NCBI RefSeq assembly: GCF_000327385.1
Contig: NW_008706746.1
Span: 2,102,976 to 2,166,975, forward strand
Direction: 5' to 3'
Origin: Lottia gigantea
Lineage: Eukaryota; Mollusca; Gastropoda; Lottiidae
DNA length: 64,000 nucleotides
The position numbers and the translations under genes were made by a program. Each line of letters begins with the position of its first letter. Positions within the stretch are counted from its first letter, which is position 1. Positions 33,700 to 48,100 of this stretch are shown here, one piece after another. The notes beneath the pieces were generated by a model, which made no database searches, had not been told where the DNA came from, and worked only from the letters and a program-made list of their open reading frames with translations.

Positions 33700-33906
33700 T
33701 ATAATAAGCTGATTTGAATACAAATGTTTTATTCATGTTTAAATTAGATTAATGTATAGATTCATAGACTTATGAATGATTTCAAATAACAATCCTTTCC
33801 ACTCCAAGCAATGGTCCATAACTCCCGCAGCCCCTCTTGCCAGCATACATTTTAAATGTTAGATGCAGTGTTGCCAGATTATATAATCATAAAGGATAAT
33901 ACCATA
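33700..33906 (-). repeat. LTR of the Ty3/Gypsy element (3' LTR)
   Basis: 207 bp copy, plus-strand ends TATAATAAGC and GATAATACCATA. It matches the copy at 38298-38504 at about 98%. Flanked on its outer side by CCATG at 33695-33699. Confidence 0.95.
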
Positions 33907-34299
33907 TCCCCTTCCTTATAAGAAAAAAAAGAAAAAAAAGTTCTAACGCTATAAAAAAAAAAAAAGAACACTTGTAAAATTAATTTAGTTTACAAAGTCA
34001 TCATTAAAATATCTTGGATTTCGTCTACGGTTACGAGGTTCAGGTGATGCAACATTACCATCATCTTGTTGTTGGTATTCCAATAATGGGTCTCCAGAAT
34101 CGTCATCATTCAATCCGTGGTTGGCTTGAGTCTCACATAACTCATGTCAACGTTTGATAACCTCTTGCTCTGTAAGTGGTTGTGATTGTGGAACAACTTC
34201 TTCATCGATGACGCATTTCGTTATATCATCTGGGTGTCGGGTGAACATTCTACCATCTTTCTGTCTTTCCAGCAGGATGAATGAGCCAGTGTCATCAAC

Positions 34300-35970
34300 A
34301 TGTGTGACTTAGCCTGAGTCAGGTAGAAAGGTTGGATGAAACTTTGATGTTTTGTTGTAGTTTCGTAATAATGCTCGATCCCCAATTTTAAATAAACTTT
34401 GGTAGCGATATTTAGAGTCATTGATTTTCTCGGCTCGCCTATGCTTGATAAGTCCGTCACGATTTCTAGCTTCCTTGACCTGAGATGAAACTGCCATGCG
34501 AGGAAACACAGATTGATGACCATCGCGAAATAACATAGAAGATGGTGCTATTCCAGTAGCTGAATGAGGGGTATCACGATAGTTAGAAATGAGTTGTGAT
34601 AAAGCTGTCCGTTCTGATTGATTGTTATAGTTACTAAGTTTCATGGTTTTTCCAAGGGGTTTCATAAATGTTTCAACCGGATTTGCAGCTGGATGTAGTG
34701 GTGGAATCTTTTGAAGAGTAATGTTCCTTTTCGTCGCAAAATCAGACATATCCCTTGAATTAAAAGGAGGTCCATTATCGGATAGTTGAAATTCTGGATT
34801 CCCAAAGGAATCGTATATGTCAGCCAATGCTGGTAACACATTGCTTGGAAATTGCTACTGGAAATCGTGACGCAATATCTTGAATGACCACGACATGATG
34901 TGATGATGGCATTGGACCAAATAAATCAACAGATACAGTTTCCCAGCATTTTGAGGGAACATGATGTGCTTTAATGGGTTCACTCGTTTTCTTGTTTGTA
35001 AATATCAAACAATCTTTACAAGTACTAACGTAATTCTGGACTTTCTCCTTCATATCATGAAAGAAAAAATGAGACCGTAGACGACGCTCGATGCCAATCT
35101 GCCCAGGATGACTACCACGGTGAGCTAATTGTATGGCCAATTCTTGTAAAGATTCTGGAAGAATCATACGTTCACCCTTGAGAAGAATGTTGTTATTTGA
35201 TATTGTGAGTTCATGTAGAATCGATTTATATTTCAAAAGTTTCTCGCTTGCATCCTTTGGTATCCATGTTTGTCCAGCACGCACTAGCCTTTGTAGCGCC
35301 TGTAATGTGACATCCAATGATGTAGCAGTTGATATTTTGCCCAGGGAAATAAAGTCAATGATAGGAGTAGCGTGAAGCGTGTACAGTAAATTATTTAAAT
35401 CATTAACTTCATGTTTTTCATCGTCTGGAAGGACTTTGAAAGGTGTGGCGTTTCTAGACAAGAAGTCAGTTTGATTATCCTTGCCTTTTTGGTAAAGCAC
35501 TCGGAATCGTATATCTTGGTGACGTAGTTTTATGCGTTCGGTGCGAATCGACCCTTGTCGATTTCCATTAAAGACAGAGCACAATGGCTTATGATCAGTA
35601 ACAATATGTATGGTTGTGGGTGCTCCAACCAAATAATTTCTAAATCGACGGAGTCCAAAATCGAGACCAAGAGCCTCCAAATCTAACTGAGGATATCGAG
35701 TTTCAGCAGAATTCGTAGTGCGTGATGCAAATGCTACTGGTTTAGCAGTGCCCAAGCTGTCACCCTGAGCTAACATAGCGCCCAGGTCGGTTATATGTGC
35801 GTCGGTAAATACATATATAGGTTTGTTAAGATCAAAATAACGTAAAAGAACATCTTTGCGAAAAGCACTTAATGGATTCCTAAAACACCTCTCGTGCTCA
35901 CTTTTCCACACAAATCGAACACGGCCTTTCTTTAGTTCACGCAAAGGAGCTGATCGACAGGCAAAATTAG
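34300..35970 (-). mobile_element. RNase H and integrase region of the Ty3/Gypsy element
   Basis: The RNase H start (FTDAHITDLGAMLAQ) and its TDHKPL block are followed by the integrase: an HHCC zinc finger (H...H, C..C in CKDC), the DLFGPMPSS catalytic Asp block, the LSDNGPPF second Asp, and a glutamate in NPVETFMKPLGK. A basic C-terminal tail follows. Fossil copy. Confidence 0.92.
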
Positions 35971-37120
35971 AAATGAAGTTTGATTGCATCATACATAAAA
36001 AAACTAACTAACTGCTCTTTGTTTGTGGGTGCTTTCAAATGTTCCAAAGCTGACACTTTAGAAGGGTCTGGTCGCACGCCATCGGCAACAATTATCATAC
36101 CCCAGAAGTCGATTTCCTTTTTTCCAATCGTGCATTTGGGCGGATTCAAAGTTAGACCTGACCTTGAGATGGCCTGCATAAGTTCAAGAGCCTCGTCATG
36201 CTCCTTGCGATTTTTAGCCGCAACAGTAAGATCGTCGTGAATAAGATGAGCTTGAGGAATATGGGCAAATATAGGCTTTAGGGCTACATTTAGTTCACCT
36301 TGGGCTGGTTTTATTCCCATGGTAAGGCGTTTGTAACGATAAAGTTTGTCGTTAGCATGGAATACAGTTAGAAAACGTGAATCAGGATGGAGTTCCAATT
36401 GCCAAAACGCGGATTTAAAGTCCATTTTGGAGAAAATGGTCGGACCTGATAACTGTGCTTTGATATCTTCTTGTCTTGGTATAGGTAGGTTTGTAGACTG
36501 AATAGCTTTATTGACGTTGCGTGCATCTAAATTTCACCAGATGGTTTTGGTGTAATTACAGCACAAGAAATCCACGGGGCAGGTTGGTTTGAGGGATGTT
36601 CTTCTATAACATCTTGTTTGATCATTTCATCGATAGCACAGTGAACACATTCTTTTAGGTGATAGGCTACAGGTCTTGGCGGTACATTTACAGGTTTGAC
36701 GTTAACATCAAAATGCAGCTTTACCTGGTGGTGTCGTAATTTTCCCAACCCAGTGAAATTTTCTGGATAGTGGGTAAGTATCTTTTGTAATGAAATTTTT
36801 GAGACGTCATCAGTTGTTTTATCTATGCTATGTATAGGAAAAAATATTTCTGCTTTTGGACTGAAATTGATGATTCCAAGTTGTAAAGCTTTGTCGCCAG
36901 ATAAAATTGGTTCACAGAAACCAGAAATAACCTGCCACTCAACAGGTACAGAAATAGATCCAAAAGTGACGGAACAAATAGCAGTTCCATGCACAGAGAT
37001 AGGGTTACTCATATAAGGTTTTATGCGTACTTTGGAGGATACCAATTTATCGAGAAGATTCCATCGTTTAGCTTGTGATGTTCCACACACACTTACACAT
37101 GCACCAGTGTCTGCCACAAC
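35970..37120 (-). mobile_element. Protease and reverse transcriptase region of the Ty3/Gypsy element
   Basis: An aspartic protease start (ADTGA motif, about 37100-37117) is followed by the reverse transcriptase with its N-terminal PRPVAYHLKE and ..MIKQDVIEEHPSNQPAPW blocks, the DFKSAFWQLELHPDS block, and the catalytic HDDLTV box (a variant of Y.DD, about 36220-36250). Fossil copy. Confidence 0.92.
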
Positions 37121-37299
37121 ATGGTCCAGTTGATTGTTTATGATAACCTGGACCCTAAAATTATTTTTGATAGATGAAAGTAATATGGGTTGAACTTTAT
37201 TTGTTTGTACATAAATAAATTGATATTGAAAATATCCTCTGCTTGTTCATTATTTTGCTCCGATATATCAATGGACTTCAAAGGTTTGCCACTTTTACA

Positions 37300-38190
37300 G
37301 ACAGAAGAAAAATGTCAAATTTTTGAACATTTCTTGCATGTTACATTGCGAGCTGGACATCTAGATCGATGTTGATCGATAGAGGTCGAAAAGTTGTTTC
37401 CACAATAAAAGCAGCTTAGCTTTTTCGGACTGCTTCGATTTCAGAAGTGAATTGTAAGAATATTGACCAACTCTATTTAAAGTTTCACCTGCAATTTCGA
37501 TACCACCTCTAGCAGCACTCTCCATTGCCATTCCTTTTTGGCATAAATATGTTAGATTCCAATCTCTAAGAAGAGCTTCTTCCCTGATATTGTTGTTAGA
37601 TGTTCCAATAATTATCTGATCTCTGATGGCTGTAGACTCCGCTGTAAATGTAGGACTGTCACATTTGAAAGCACAATGTTTAGCTTCTCTCTTAACTTTG
37701 TTACAAAAGCCTGGGAATGTTTCATCAGGTTCTTGTGAAATATCTCTAAAATGGAAATTTTGGACAGTCTCATTATCAGATCCTTTATAAAATCGTCGCA
37801 TTTTGGTTAGAAAGTCGTCCCAGTCGATATCTTTACGGATCTGTTCGTCAGGTTCAGTTATCAGCCAATCAGCGTAGAATCTGTTGGAAGTAAACATACC
37901 GAGAAGCTTAGCCACACGATCTCGGCTACGCCATGCATTTCTAACAGTGTCATATTGGAGAATATTAGGTTTGGGATCTCTATCTTCTGCGGTAGTGTTT
38001 TGTATCTTCCATCGTTCTAATGCAGCATCCAGGGAAACTTTTGGTGGATCCGGATATTGGGCATCATAACGTAGTTCAAAGCATATGACAAATTGCGTGA
38101 AAGCCTTTAGAGTGTCTTTCGGGTGTTTTTCTGGATCAAAATAAGGCGTTGAATTAAGTTGAGATTCGTTGTGATCTGCCATTTTGTTCA
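37300..38190 (-). mobile_element. gag region of the Ty3/Gypsy element
   Basis: Codes for a retrotransposon gag-like protein: a Trp/Phe-rich alpha-helical section with WDDFLTKMRRFYKG and a Q.P.ETF..FC..VK motif typical of Ty3/Gypsy gag, followed by a Cys/His zinc-knuckle-like stretch near 37310-37420. Fossil copy. Confidence 0.85.
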
Positions 38191-38297
38191 AAAACTGTAA
38201 AATAGTGAAGGTGGTCACAAAAAATGTTTGTTTACTTGAATGTTTTTCTTTGAATAAACGAAAATTCACTGCTTGAGCCTTTAGTCCTCGTCGCCAT

Positions 38298-38504
38298 TAT
38301 AATAAGCTGATTTGAATACAAATGTTTTATTCATGTTTAAATTAGATTAATGTATAGATTCATAGACTTATGAATGATTTCAAATAACAATCCTTTCCAC
38401 TCCAAGCCAAGGTCCATAACTCCCGCAGCCCCTCTTGCCAGCATACATTTTAAATATCAGATGCAGTGTTGCCAGATTATATAATCATAAAGGATAATAC
38501 CATA
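38298..38504 (-). repeat. LTR of the Ty3/Gypsy element (5' LTR)
   Basis: 207 bp copy, same ends and length as the one at 33700-33906. Its outer flank CCATG (38505-38509) matches the left flank and is read as the target-site duplication. Confidence 0.95.
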
Positions 38505-38514
38505 CCATGGTACC

Positions 38515-41500
38515 ACATACTTATCTTTGTCTATAACTATTTCTCTTATCACTCTCTTTAATCTGTTATCACAATCTCCATTTCATCAGGATAATATAGA
38601 AGGACTTTGATTTACATGTATTAACTTATGTACCTTATGAAATATATTTGTGTATGTATGTATATTACTCAGCGAGGCAGATTCAAATACGCACTATGCT
38701 TCTTTCTGTATCGCATAGATATATTTTGTACATTGTAGGCCTACCACTAAATTCACAATAAAGAAATATTGTTTTAAAAAAAAAAAGTGAAAGAATGACC
38801 CGTGCCTCACTGGAATAGGTTGTTTCCTAAAACTGCAACTGGGGCTACCCTCAAATGACTTTGATTTGTATAGCCTATCAGAGACGATGGAGATCTTTAA
38901 TTTGAGACTTGCGAAATCACGGCTGAATCAGTATCAGACATTTGTATTGAATAGTAGTGACACTTTCAGTTACAAATTCTGCTAATTGACAAATCTTGTC
39001 AATAAGTAAACGGAATAGTAAAATAGTAGGGAAATTTTTATTATTTAGACTGACAGCCAGACCACCTTTAAAATTGGTAACATGTCATTAAGACGAGAAG
39101 GTTGATAAGTTATAGGTGTCTGTGATGACAAAACCGACTGTGGCTATAGTATGTCGTAAGAGTTAATTAGAGAAGGTCATAACTCTATGGTTAAAGCCAA
39201 GCCAAGTTCAAGATGGCGAACACGCAAATGACGTGGCTTTATCAAAGTGACGTTATACCGCCACCAGTATACAAAACCTCCATGTTTAAAGATTAAAAAG
39301 ATTAAGATTATTAAACTCAGTTTACGCGGTTATTAATGCTCTTATGTGTTTATTGAATGGCGCTTGACAGAGATACATCTATATTAGTCAATATCCGTAC
39401 AAACTAACACATCTATAACACACACAGGTCTTATAAGATAAACATTTTTTCAAAAGGATGTGTTTTTAACTTGTGTTCAGTTTACTTCAGTCTATAAAAG
39501 TTACTATGAAGCGGTGAAGTAATATTTTAAATATTTAAAGAAACAGATATTGTCTAAAGCCCATTATAGATTCGGTTGACCCGCTCAATATTAGTAGGCC
39601 TATTATCTTTTTCGTGCTTGCTTCTGAATGTAATGATATGACAGAAAGAAAACACCGCGACGTTTTGTAAATTTCACCGAACACAGGACAGAAGTGCGAC
39701 TATGTTGTGTTCTGAGAGAGTGATAATGAAAATATTCTTATCTACAATTTGTATTTCAAATCTGTGAAATGTCACTAATTTACTTTACGTTTACCAATAT
39801 CTTTGTCAACATACGAACAGTCGAAATAATAGGCACTTTCGTCATACAATATTTCTACCGTACTTCATCCTGTTTCTATCATATTTATATGTTTGACCTT
39901 GGTATAAAGTTTGTATGATATACATATTGATAGCTCACAAAACATCCATTTATCATAGCTGTATTACAAATTCTCTTCTATCATGATATCATACAGTAAA
40001 TTATAGTAAATCATACAATCTAGTTGAAACATTAATCATTATTCCTACTTTGGTACACCTTAAAATTGGATTGTCTGTACTCGGTAAACATATTACAATT
40101 TTTATGTATTCTTTTTGGCACAAATGTGTTTTGTTCCTGTATAAACATCTCGAGATTGTACAGAATCATTATATATAACGATGCCATATTATTACGGACT
40201 TAAACTGTCATTCTCTAGTCTTTAGGCAAAAGAGTGATTTTTAATACCCAAGACAGACGTAGAATTCGTATATAATGGAAGCTTTTGGTGTGTGGGATTA
40301 GATTTCAAATGATACTCCCACAAATACAATACTATTTACTGAAGTATTATTAAACCACCAGAAAATGTTTGCTTTCCATGTTATTCATAATGTCGAATTA
40401 CGGTGTTTGCCTTCACTATGATAAGCAATGAAGAAATTATGTTGTTTGCTGATATGAAAGTAAACTCTTATATCAATATCTTTCATTTCAATCAGATAAT
40501 CGACTTTCTTACAGTAAATATATCGTTTTTACATTGATAAGCCGATTTCCCTCCGGTCGGGTCCATGTATTTGACCACTGATGCGACAGAGGAAACAACT
40601 TACTCATTTCCCTTTGCCGAGCTCTGTTCTTTTAATAGCAAAATAATGATCATTTAAACTCTACCGATAATACAGAATAAAAGTCCAAATAATAACCTTG
40701 AAAATAAATTAAATGTATCAAGAAACACAGCATCAAGGCAATTACGAATGAAAATATTTATGAAAATTATTTGTGGTTGTGGAAATTGGAAGTTTGACAC
40801 AAAAGGGACACTTCAATCTTTTCCTGGTTTTCCACTCGATTGTAAATACACATGTGATTTCCGAAAAGTAAAATTATCACTTACAGAGCCGAAGAGGTGA
40901 CTGTTTCTGGTCATATTTCATACAATTATGATGACAATAAAGGCAAATTTTGCACAAAACCAGATCAGATAATAATCTAGCGATTACGCTAATCCAAATG
41001 CATGTGCGAACCAAAGTTGAATTTAGGATATTCCTTTGATATTAAAATTGAAATTACTGAAAAACGCACTTATCAGAAAATTATTTTATCATATTTGATT
41101 TATAATGTGGTGTTTATCAATCATTTCGTGAAGTAGACGAGGCATCATCAATTTTATTTTTAACAGCATAGATATAGCTTTTGTATTGGAACTTCTCTTA
41201 GAGTCTATAAATCTTTAAGTATTCTGCCGTCAAAAGAGTTTGAATGGTGATTGAATTTCCTGTATTACGTGAATTTCCTTTCCCTAACAAAGATACTCAT
41301 ATCTTCAAAGGAATAATGAATATTCTTAAAGCGGTAGTCTAGAGACCTCGTGACAATACCGCGCTTGTCAAGGCCATGTACATGATTGTGTTCAAAAATG
41401 GTGTTAAGAACACAGGAGCATACGTTTAACATGATTCTAGTCAACTAAGTTGTAGTACTTCTATATTCAAGGCCTAAATCAACCACCGAAAATGCCGCCC

Positions 41501-43220
41501 GAAGAACTTTTAATCAGAAGTACTCGCCCACGTTAAAATCTTAAACATTACAAAGACTACATTATCGGTTCCATATGGATGATTAGGCAAAGCTAATTAT
41601 TCAATCGTGCATTAAATTGTTATCATTAAATACACACCACTTATTTCACCAACACAGACAACCTGGACTTGTCATCATTGAGTTAAGGCATTGTTTTGTA
41701 AAATTGATAGAAAGAAATAATTCAAGAAGAAAATCAAACTTTAAATATAGAAGATTAAAATCAGATATAGAATAGCGTTTCTTTCCCGTAGAGACGACTG
41801 AAATTTTGTTATAGTATCACAACCATCTCGTCTACGAGATATTAATTATCTGATTATGATCATGGACTTAATTACTTGATTAGTTTTCAAGATGGTCACT
41901 TGAGAATAATTCATATAAACTTATAAAGTCATTAAACTAATGGGTAATATAAGATAAACTTATTATTGATCTAACAGGGTAGTTAAAAGTTTGACAGAGT
42001 GCTCGACAAATGAGCAAAGTGATGCACAATTTATATTTCATTATGAAGATTCATCCATCATGATTCATTTATCATATCCCTCGTGGTGCAGATTGGTGGT
42101 GTTATCGCATTTCTACCACCACGACCACGATGTTTTAACAACAATGGAATTTTAATAAGGAGGTCGAGTAGGGCAATAATATCGCTCAGAGGCAATTCTT
42201 TTTTTTATTAACAATGCTTAGACGCTTAAACACAGAAATTCACAGACGCAAACCTTTACAACATTGTCCCCTTTAAATGAGAATGAACTTGGCGGTAGCG
42301 ATTTTCTACTGATGCAGAATTTGAAATTTTGTAATAGATGTAATTGAAATGTAATATAAAAAGATAAGAAGGAACCTCGCTGTGATGTTTTTGCTAGATC
42401 AAGTATATCATATAACTGTAATTTTTTACTTAAAATTAGATTGCTTCCAGTTATTTGTATGTATTTCTATTTTGTGATATGATGTGTACCACACTAGACG
42501 AATTCACAAATGTTTAGATCTTGCTCCCTGGAGTGACTCTATAATATATAGCTAGATATATTTTTGCATAACGTAATATAAAAGAGATGGAATCTCATCC
42601 CATCTATATGCTATGTTTTATACAGTCAAACAATATATACCTTTTACACTTTCCTAGTCAAACTACATGACTTGTATCTTCCACTATCAAAATCAAATTT
42701 AATGGCATGTATCTTCAAATATATATTATGTATAACAAACAATTCAAGTGAAACTATGTGTTATGTATCCCATTATCCAATTTAAATAATAGTTTATTTT
42801 GCATTATCCGAGTCAAACATAATGACATGTATTTCTCATATCTCTGTTATATACAGCCTATATACTATAGAATTGTATGCACTCGACTGACATATACCCG
42901 ACACAAGCACTACTTATTCCATCAGTAAATTATTGGAAACCTTCAGAAGTTCGGTAGTTTGTTGCACACATGGCTTACAGTTTAATTTAACTATAAGTTA
43001 TTTTAATATAACTATTTTGTAAGAATCAGAGCATGTTGCACGTGTAAATATTGTCATAAATATTCCAAGAAATATGATGGTTAAATAATGTTAAACTTTG
43101 TCAACCATGAAATCAGCCTTTATATTATTTCGATAAGGTCCATCTTCTTTGGGTGATAATGACAAAATTAACTAAATCGATCTAGAATTGTGCTTTCTTT
43201 TAGGGTGTTGGAACATGTTT
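38515..43220. other. No gene seen
   Basis: Just right of the LTR element an AATAAA (38756) followed by an A run (38775-38787) may be the 3' end of an old retroposed transcript. The remainder is AT-rich without exon-like sequence that I can support. Confidence 0.4.
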
Positions 43221-43224
43221 CGAA

Positions 43225-43545
43225 GAACAAGAGCAATAACTCGTTAGAGTTCGTCCTTGGATTATAATGAACACCTTACAAAGTTTTGTCCAAATCTAAT
43301 AAGAAATATGTGTTGTGGAGTGTTTACGATCTAAAAAATTTAAAGTGTTTTGAAAAGAAGGACAATAATTTTTTTTTCTTATTTTCGACAGAGTTAATCC
43401 TTCGGTGATAAACTATTTCACCAAGTTTCGTCCAAATCCATCAATAATGCCTTCAAGAGTGTTATAGATCAATAGATTAACTGACGTGATTGACGACAAT
43501 ACATGCGCCACATTTTATGAAGGTGTATAAAAATGCCACTTTCTA
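43225..43545. repeat. Mollusc-type dispersed repeat, longer copy
   Basis: Contains two rounds of the pattern: 'gagcaataactcgttagagttc...aagttttgtccaaatc' and then 'gacaataat...ttcggtgataaac..ttcaccaagtttcgtcc'. It is related to the copies at 21.9 and 45.0 kb. Confidence 0.55.
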
Positions 43546-44881
43546 TCTTACATTTCAAGATAGGCCTACCCATACATTTCTTTACCCTCTTTCCTATTTT
43601 TCTCAAATTATTTTATAATAAACCTTGCAGACAATTGGATCAGTAAGATCTGACTTATGAAGTGATCAAGAAACTTTCTTTTGGAGGATCTATTTCCTGT
43701 AAGAGAATCAGATACTGCATGTTCGTGTTCATAGATAAGTCTTTTACACTAATGACTTGAAAAGATAGTTGAATTGTCTGCCATTATATTATCAAACGTC
43801 TGTTTTCTCTTTTAGTTTCCTTTCTTCCACTTTTTGCCCGCGGATACACGATATAAGAAAACAAAACACGAGACCGTATTGATGATTGTATTAAAAGGCA
43901 GGTCGTATTGAACTCATGGTATAACCAAATCATACCATTGGTATTGAGCAATAGGAATAACTTTTCAAGTGCATAATATTGTGTGTTTGATATTCTTTTG
44001 GATAAATTGTACAAGCGACGATCGATTTTTATTTTAACTAATCTGTGTTATCAAAATGCTTAGCACTGCAATGTTACATACTCACAGAATTATGTTCATA
44101 CTGCAACAAATCACCGATTTGCGTATTTTATCTAATTCAGAAACTGTAGCCTTTTCTAAACTATTTTTGTGCCAATGTCACGTCAATTATTCTCTCACTG
44201 ATCACTCTATTACTCTCTTTACAGAATAAAACCCATCTCAATATTGAAAAGCGGACAAATTTGACAGCTCTAATGTTCTCATTTCCATTTCTTATAAATA
44301 TAATATATAAATTGTCAGTGAATTTAAAAAGATCAGAGAAATTCACAAAATTTATATTCTTACATCATGTCGATATTTTTGTAAGGAATTCAAAAGTAAA
44401 ACCCATTTTTGATTCCTTGAATGTACCAAAACTTTCTTTAGTTTACACAAATAATCAAATCGTCACAAACTTATATCAACACAAACCGATGATGCTCTTG
44501 GATCATCGGCCACCAATATTGATACATGCAGTTATCACAGGAATAAATGACATAAATAACACTTCCTTTACCCTAATGATACAAATGTAACAAAAAAATG
44601 AAAATAAAATAAAGCGAATTGTAACATAAATTGCATTTTTTCCTTAGATGGTTTAATTAAATAATTTTCTAAAAAAAACTTATGTACAAGCCAAATAGAA
44701 TCATAGAGGAAAGTAGGTGGAGCCCAGGTAAGCTACAGTCCATTTTGTTGTTATTGCATCACCTCCTTTTTAAACAAAATAATAACTTGCACGAGCCTCT
44801 ATGTCTAAAGGCGGGCAGACATGTAGTATTTTCGGATGATGGTCTTCAAATAATTCTAGAGTGATAACGAACTAAAAATTG

Positions 44882-45135
44882 AACGCCTTTTCAAGAACAA
44901 CGGCAATTACTCATATAAAATATTTTTCGATTTTTCTGATTTTCAACAGGATTCATCCTTGTGTGATTAAAACGCGTTTTAAAGAACAACGGCAATATGT
45001 AGGGTTTATCCTTGGGAAATTACAAACGATCAAACAAAGTTTCGTCAAAAAGTCAAGAATTGTGCTTTCTAGAGCAAATGTGGACCGACGGACATACTGA
45101 CGAAAGTATACGCCCCATATGTCATGTTACGTAAA
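44882..45135. repeat. Mollusc-type dispersed repeat, third copy
   Basis: Has two CAAGAACAACGGCAATTACTC-like starts, TTTTTCGATTTTTCTGATT, CAAAGTTTCGTCAAAAAGTC and ends GGACCGACGGACATACTGAC then GTATACGCCCCATATG, recalling the heads of the Pearl-like elements. Confidence 0.55.
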
Positions 45136-45139
45136 AAAA

Positions 45140-48100
45140 GCGAATTACTTACCAGCTTTTGTTTCTTTTAATAATTAAAGTAAAATTTTAAATAAAAGAC
45201 CAGACCTGTTATCCTTCTTTGACTATCAAATGACAATTAGGAATGTTCTGCAAAATTTAATGCACTTCAAATGCATAAAGAGTTCCGAAAAAAGTGAAAT
45301 TTTAAATCCGAATATCCTTCAATTTCGTGTTTTAGAAATTTCAATCTTAGATAAATATTATTCTTACTATTTTAGTGAAGTATTTTTTTCTTATCTTGTA
45401 ATACCACAGATTCACCCACTTGACTGTTACAAACAATTGCTTTTTGTAATAAAGTTTCTACATTCACGTAAATTTACAAGTGAAACTTTAATATGCAAGA
45501 AAATATTTTAGCCGTTGGGGAAAAACTGTGATATAACTTCACATATTTATTTGAATATGTATCTTAAGTGGTTACATGAACTAATAATACTGCCATAGGA
45601 AAACAAAGGAAATGTAAAATTCCGACAGCGTTGTTATTGGGAAGATACCGATCCTTGCTATTAATTTTGAACAACGTAGCCATTTCCAACCGATAATTAG
45701 CTTCCAATTTGAGGACATATCTATCCTATGATTGTACATTAGATGTTTAGAAAAGGTAGGCCAAGGTCGACTATATATCTGCTCGTAGTCGGCATAAGGA
45801 GAAAAAGAGTCCGACTAAAAATCGCAAACAATCACACCAAGCACAAACAATATTCTAGTAGTAGGCCTATGCAAATTGCAATAAAAGACGCATTGTAAAT
45901 ATGAATAACTTAGAACTGCAACGAGAGCGGCTCATCACTTCCAACAAAAACTATTTGACCTTAAACCAGATTGTTACGAAAAAAGTAATTATTCAAAAAA
46001 ATATTCATCGGTAATTAATGTAGGGTTAATACCTGAAAGTGTGCTGATTACTCAGTTTTGTACCCTCATATCGATAAATTGACCGCTAAGGTACATCCAT
46101 TTAGTTCTGGGATGACAAATACGAGCAACTTATGGAAACTGTGAATTTCTGTCGACATAAAACCAGCTTACTGGAGATGTAAATCGGAAAAGACAAGGCG
46201 AGTACTCCATTAAGTCAATAGTTTCAGAACAATATAATCAGCGATAGAATAACGGTTGTCCGCAGGGTATCCCTGTTGGACAAAATTAAATCTATACTGA
46301 CATCACCTACGCACGGAGAGTCGATCACTATTGAATTAATTGACATTTGGAGAGTACAAATGTAATAAACAGGGTGTCATAGACCAAGGTAGGTTACAGC
46401 CTCCTTCTTCCTTTATTAGTTTCTGATTAAACACAGTTGATAGTGTTTAATAGATAACAGTTAAAAGCCCAATGGTAAGAAGTGATTTCTTTGAGGTCAG
46501 AAAAACTGTCTATTTTGTTTATCACAATAATTAATGTTTTTCTAATGCACACAATAAATTCGTCATCTCTTTTACTTCAAATAGAGATATTTGTGAACAT
46601 GCGGGAGCAAGTCAAACCATATATAAGAGCAGCATATTTAATGTATTGAACCGTTCACAGAAGATTCACATATACAAATTATATAATCATATATGATATA
46701 TTTCACCGTCTACATTAGGTTATAATCTATCAAGTGATTCAAGCAACTTTAAAACAGAATTGCAATTGAACGGTTAATAAATTCAGGCGGGCATTGACCA
46801 CCGAATATACACCATACAAATCAGTTTCTTTTCAGGTGTTTGAGATTAAGATGGGTAATAGGTTACAACAAATGTGCTCGCGCTATAAAAAAAAAAATTA
46901 TGGGGAAATTGTTTGATATGAGACAGTAGAAAACATACTGAGAAATTCGAATTATCAATGTAGTCCATTATAGCACTATTTTTATATCTCAGGAAATGTT
47001 ACTAGCACACATATTTGACCCATATATACTTCACTCTCCAAAACCTAAATTAAAAATCGTATTACCCTACTTACGATAAAATCACGTCTAATTTATATGC
47101 TCTGATTTGAAGACGGTTAGTGTTCAAAGGGAACATTCTTAACATGTTTTAGTAAGTTACCAATACTCAGACCAATATCGTGCAGAGTAGATATCGTTTT
47201 TATGTGAAATTATGTTTTGTCTTGATACTTTGAAGAGTAATTATGTGAATACACATACTTTTATACTTTCGTTATCGTCGATGATGCTATCAATATGTCG
47301 ATTTACTGAAGATAAGATTTACCATTGCCTACTATCAAGTTCCTACATATCGGTCCTTTAACTAAATAACTTAAACTTAATATGAAATTACCATCTTATT
47401 AGATTTGAATGTAATTAATTAATATATAATGCTTTCCAGGTCTCATCTTCTCTTAACCTTTCAACAACACTTGATTTTAACAATGAATCTATATCAACTT
47501 TATTATTGCTTTTAATAATTTACAAATTTACTATTTGGTTTCATTCCATGAAAAAGTTTTCGACTTATGGTGAAAGCTTTTTTAGAAACATTTTTTATCA
47601 CAAATACGGACACCCCTATTACTCTGTGTCGGTGTACGGTGTAAGGTGAAGAATTATGAGAATTATGAATTATAATAATTATATAGGTGATCCGCAAGTG
47701 CGCTCTCCGGGCTACAATCAATTTCCATGTGTCCTTTGATCACCTTTTCATCAGTTCACCCTCCTTGGCCAGGTACATTCGACTTTGCTTATGGTTGCAT
47801 TATGGCATTCGAAATTGTGTCATAAGGAGTTTTTATTAAGTGTTGTTCAAAGAGAGGTTTTGTGTCGCAATTAACGCTGTGCAGATTCAACTGCTGTTTT
47901 AAATATAGTTCTTCAAGCTAATCGTAAGTTGACGTGCTGCAGTGTTCTCTGTTTCTCTGTAAATCATTTGGTGACAAGATGAGTGTCAAACTGTTTCTGG
48001 TAATGTTAACAACTAATGACCAATAACCAATATATTTGGTAACTATGATATGTAATAAACAGTATAATGTATTATATCGTGTATAGCACGGTAAAAGCCA

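Larger units (their letters stand above)
33700..38504 (-). mobile_element. Ty3/Gypsy LTR retrotransposon, near full length, broken
   Basis: A 4.8 kb element on the minus strand with two 207 bp LTRs (right copy is the 5' LTR) and a matching 5 bp flank CCATG on both sides (33695-33699 and 38505-38509). Internal order is gag, protease, reverse transcriptase, RNase H, integrase, which is the Ty3/Gypsy order. A primer-binding-site-like TGG... sequence lies one base inside the 5' LTR (38284-38296) and a purine tract next to the 3' LTR (33907-33917). The LTRs differ at about 4 of 207 positions (about 2%), so insertion is recent. The coding part is broken, with an estimated four to six breaks; it is a fossil. 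Confidence 0.95.

Noticed and set aside
40530-40620. GC-richer minus-strand segment reading VVKYMDPTGGKSAYQ
   Set aside because: Splice-like borders are weak and no family was recognised.
44261-44590. 109-codon plus frame
   Set aside because: AT-rich codons, no domain, no splice or promoter context; length is within chance for this composition.
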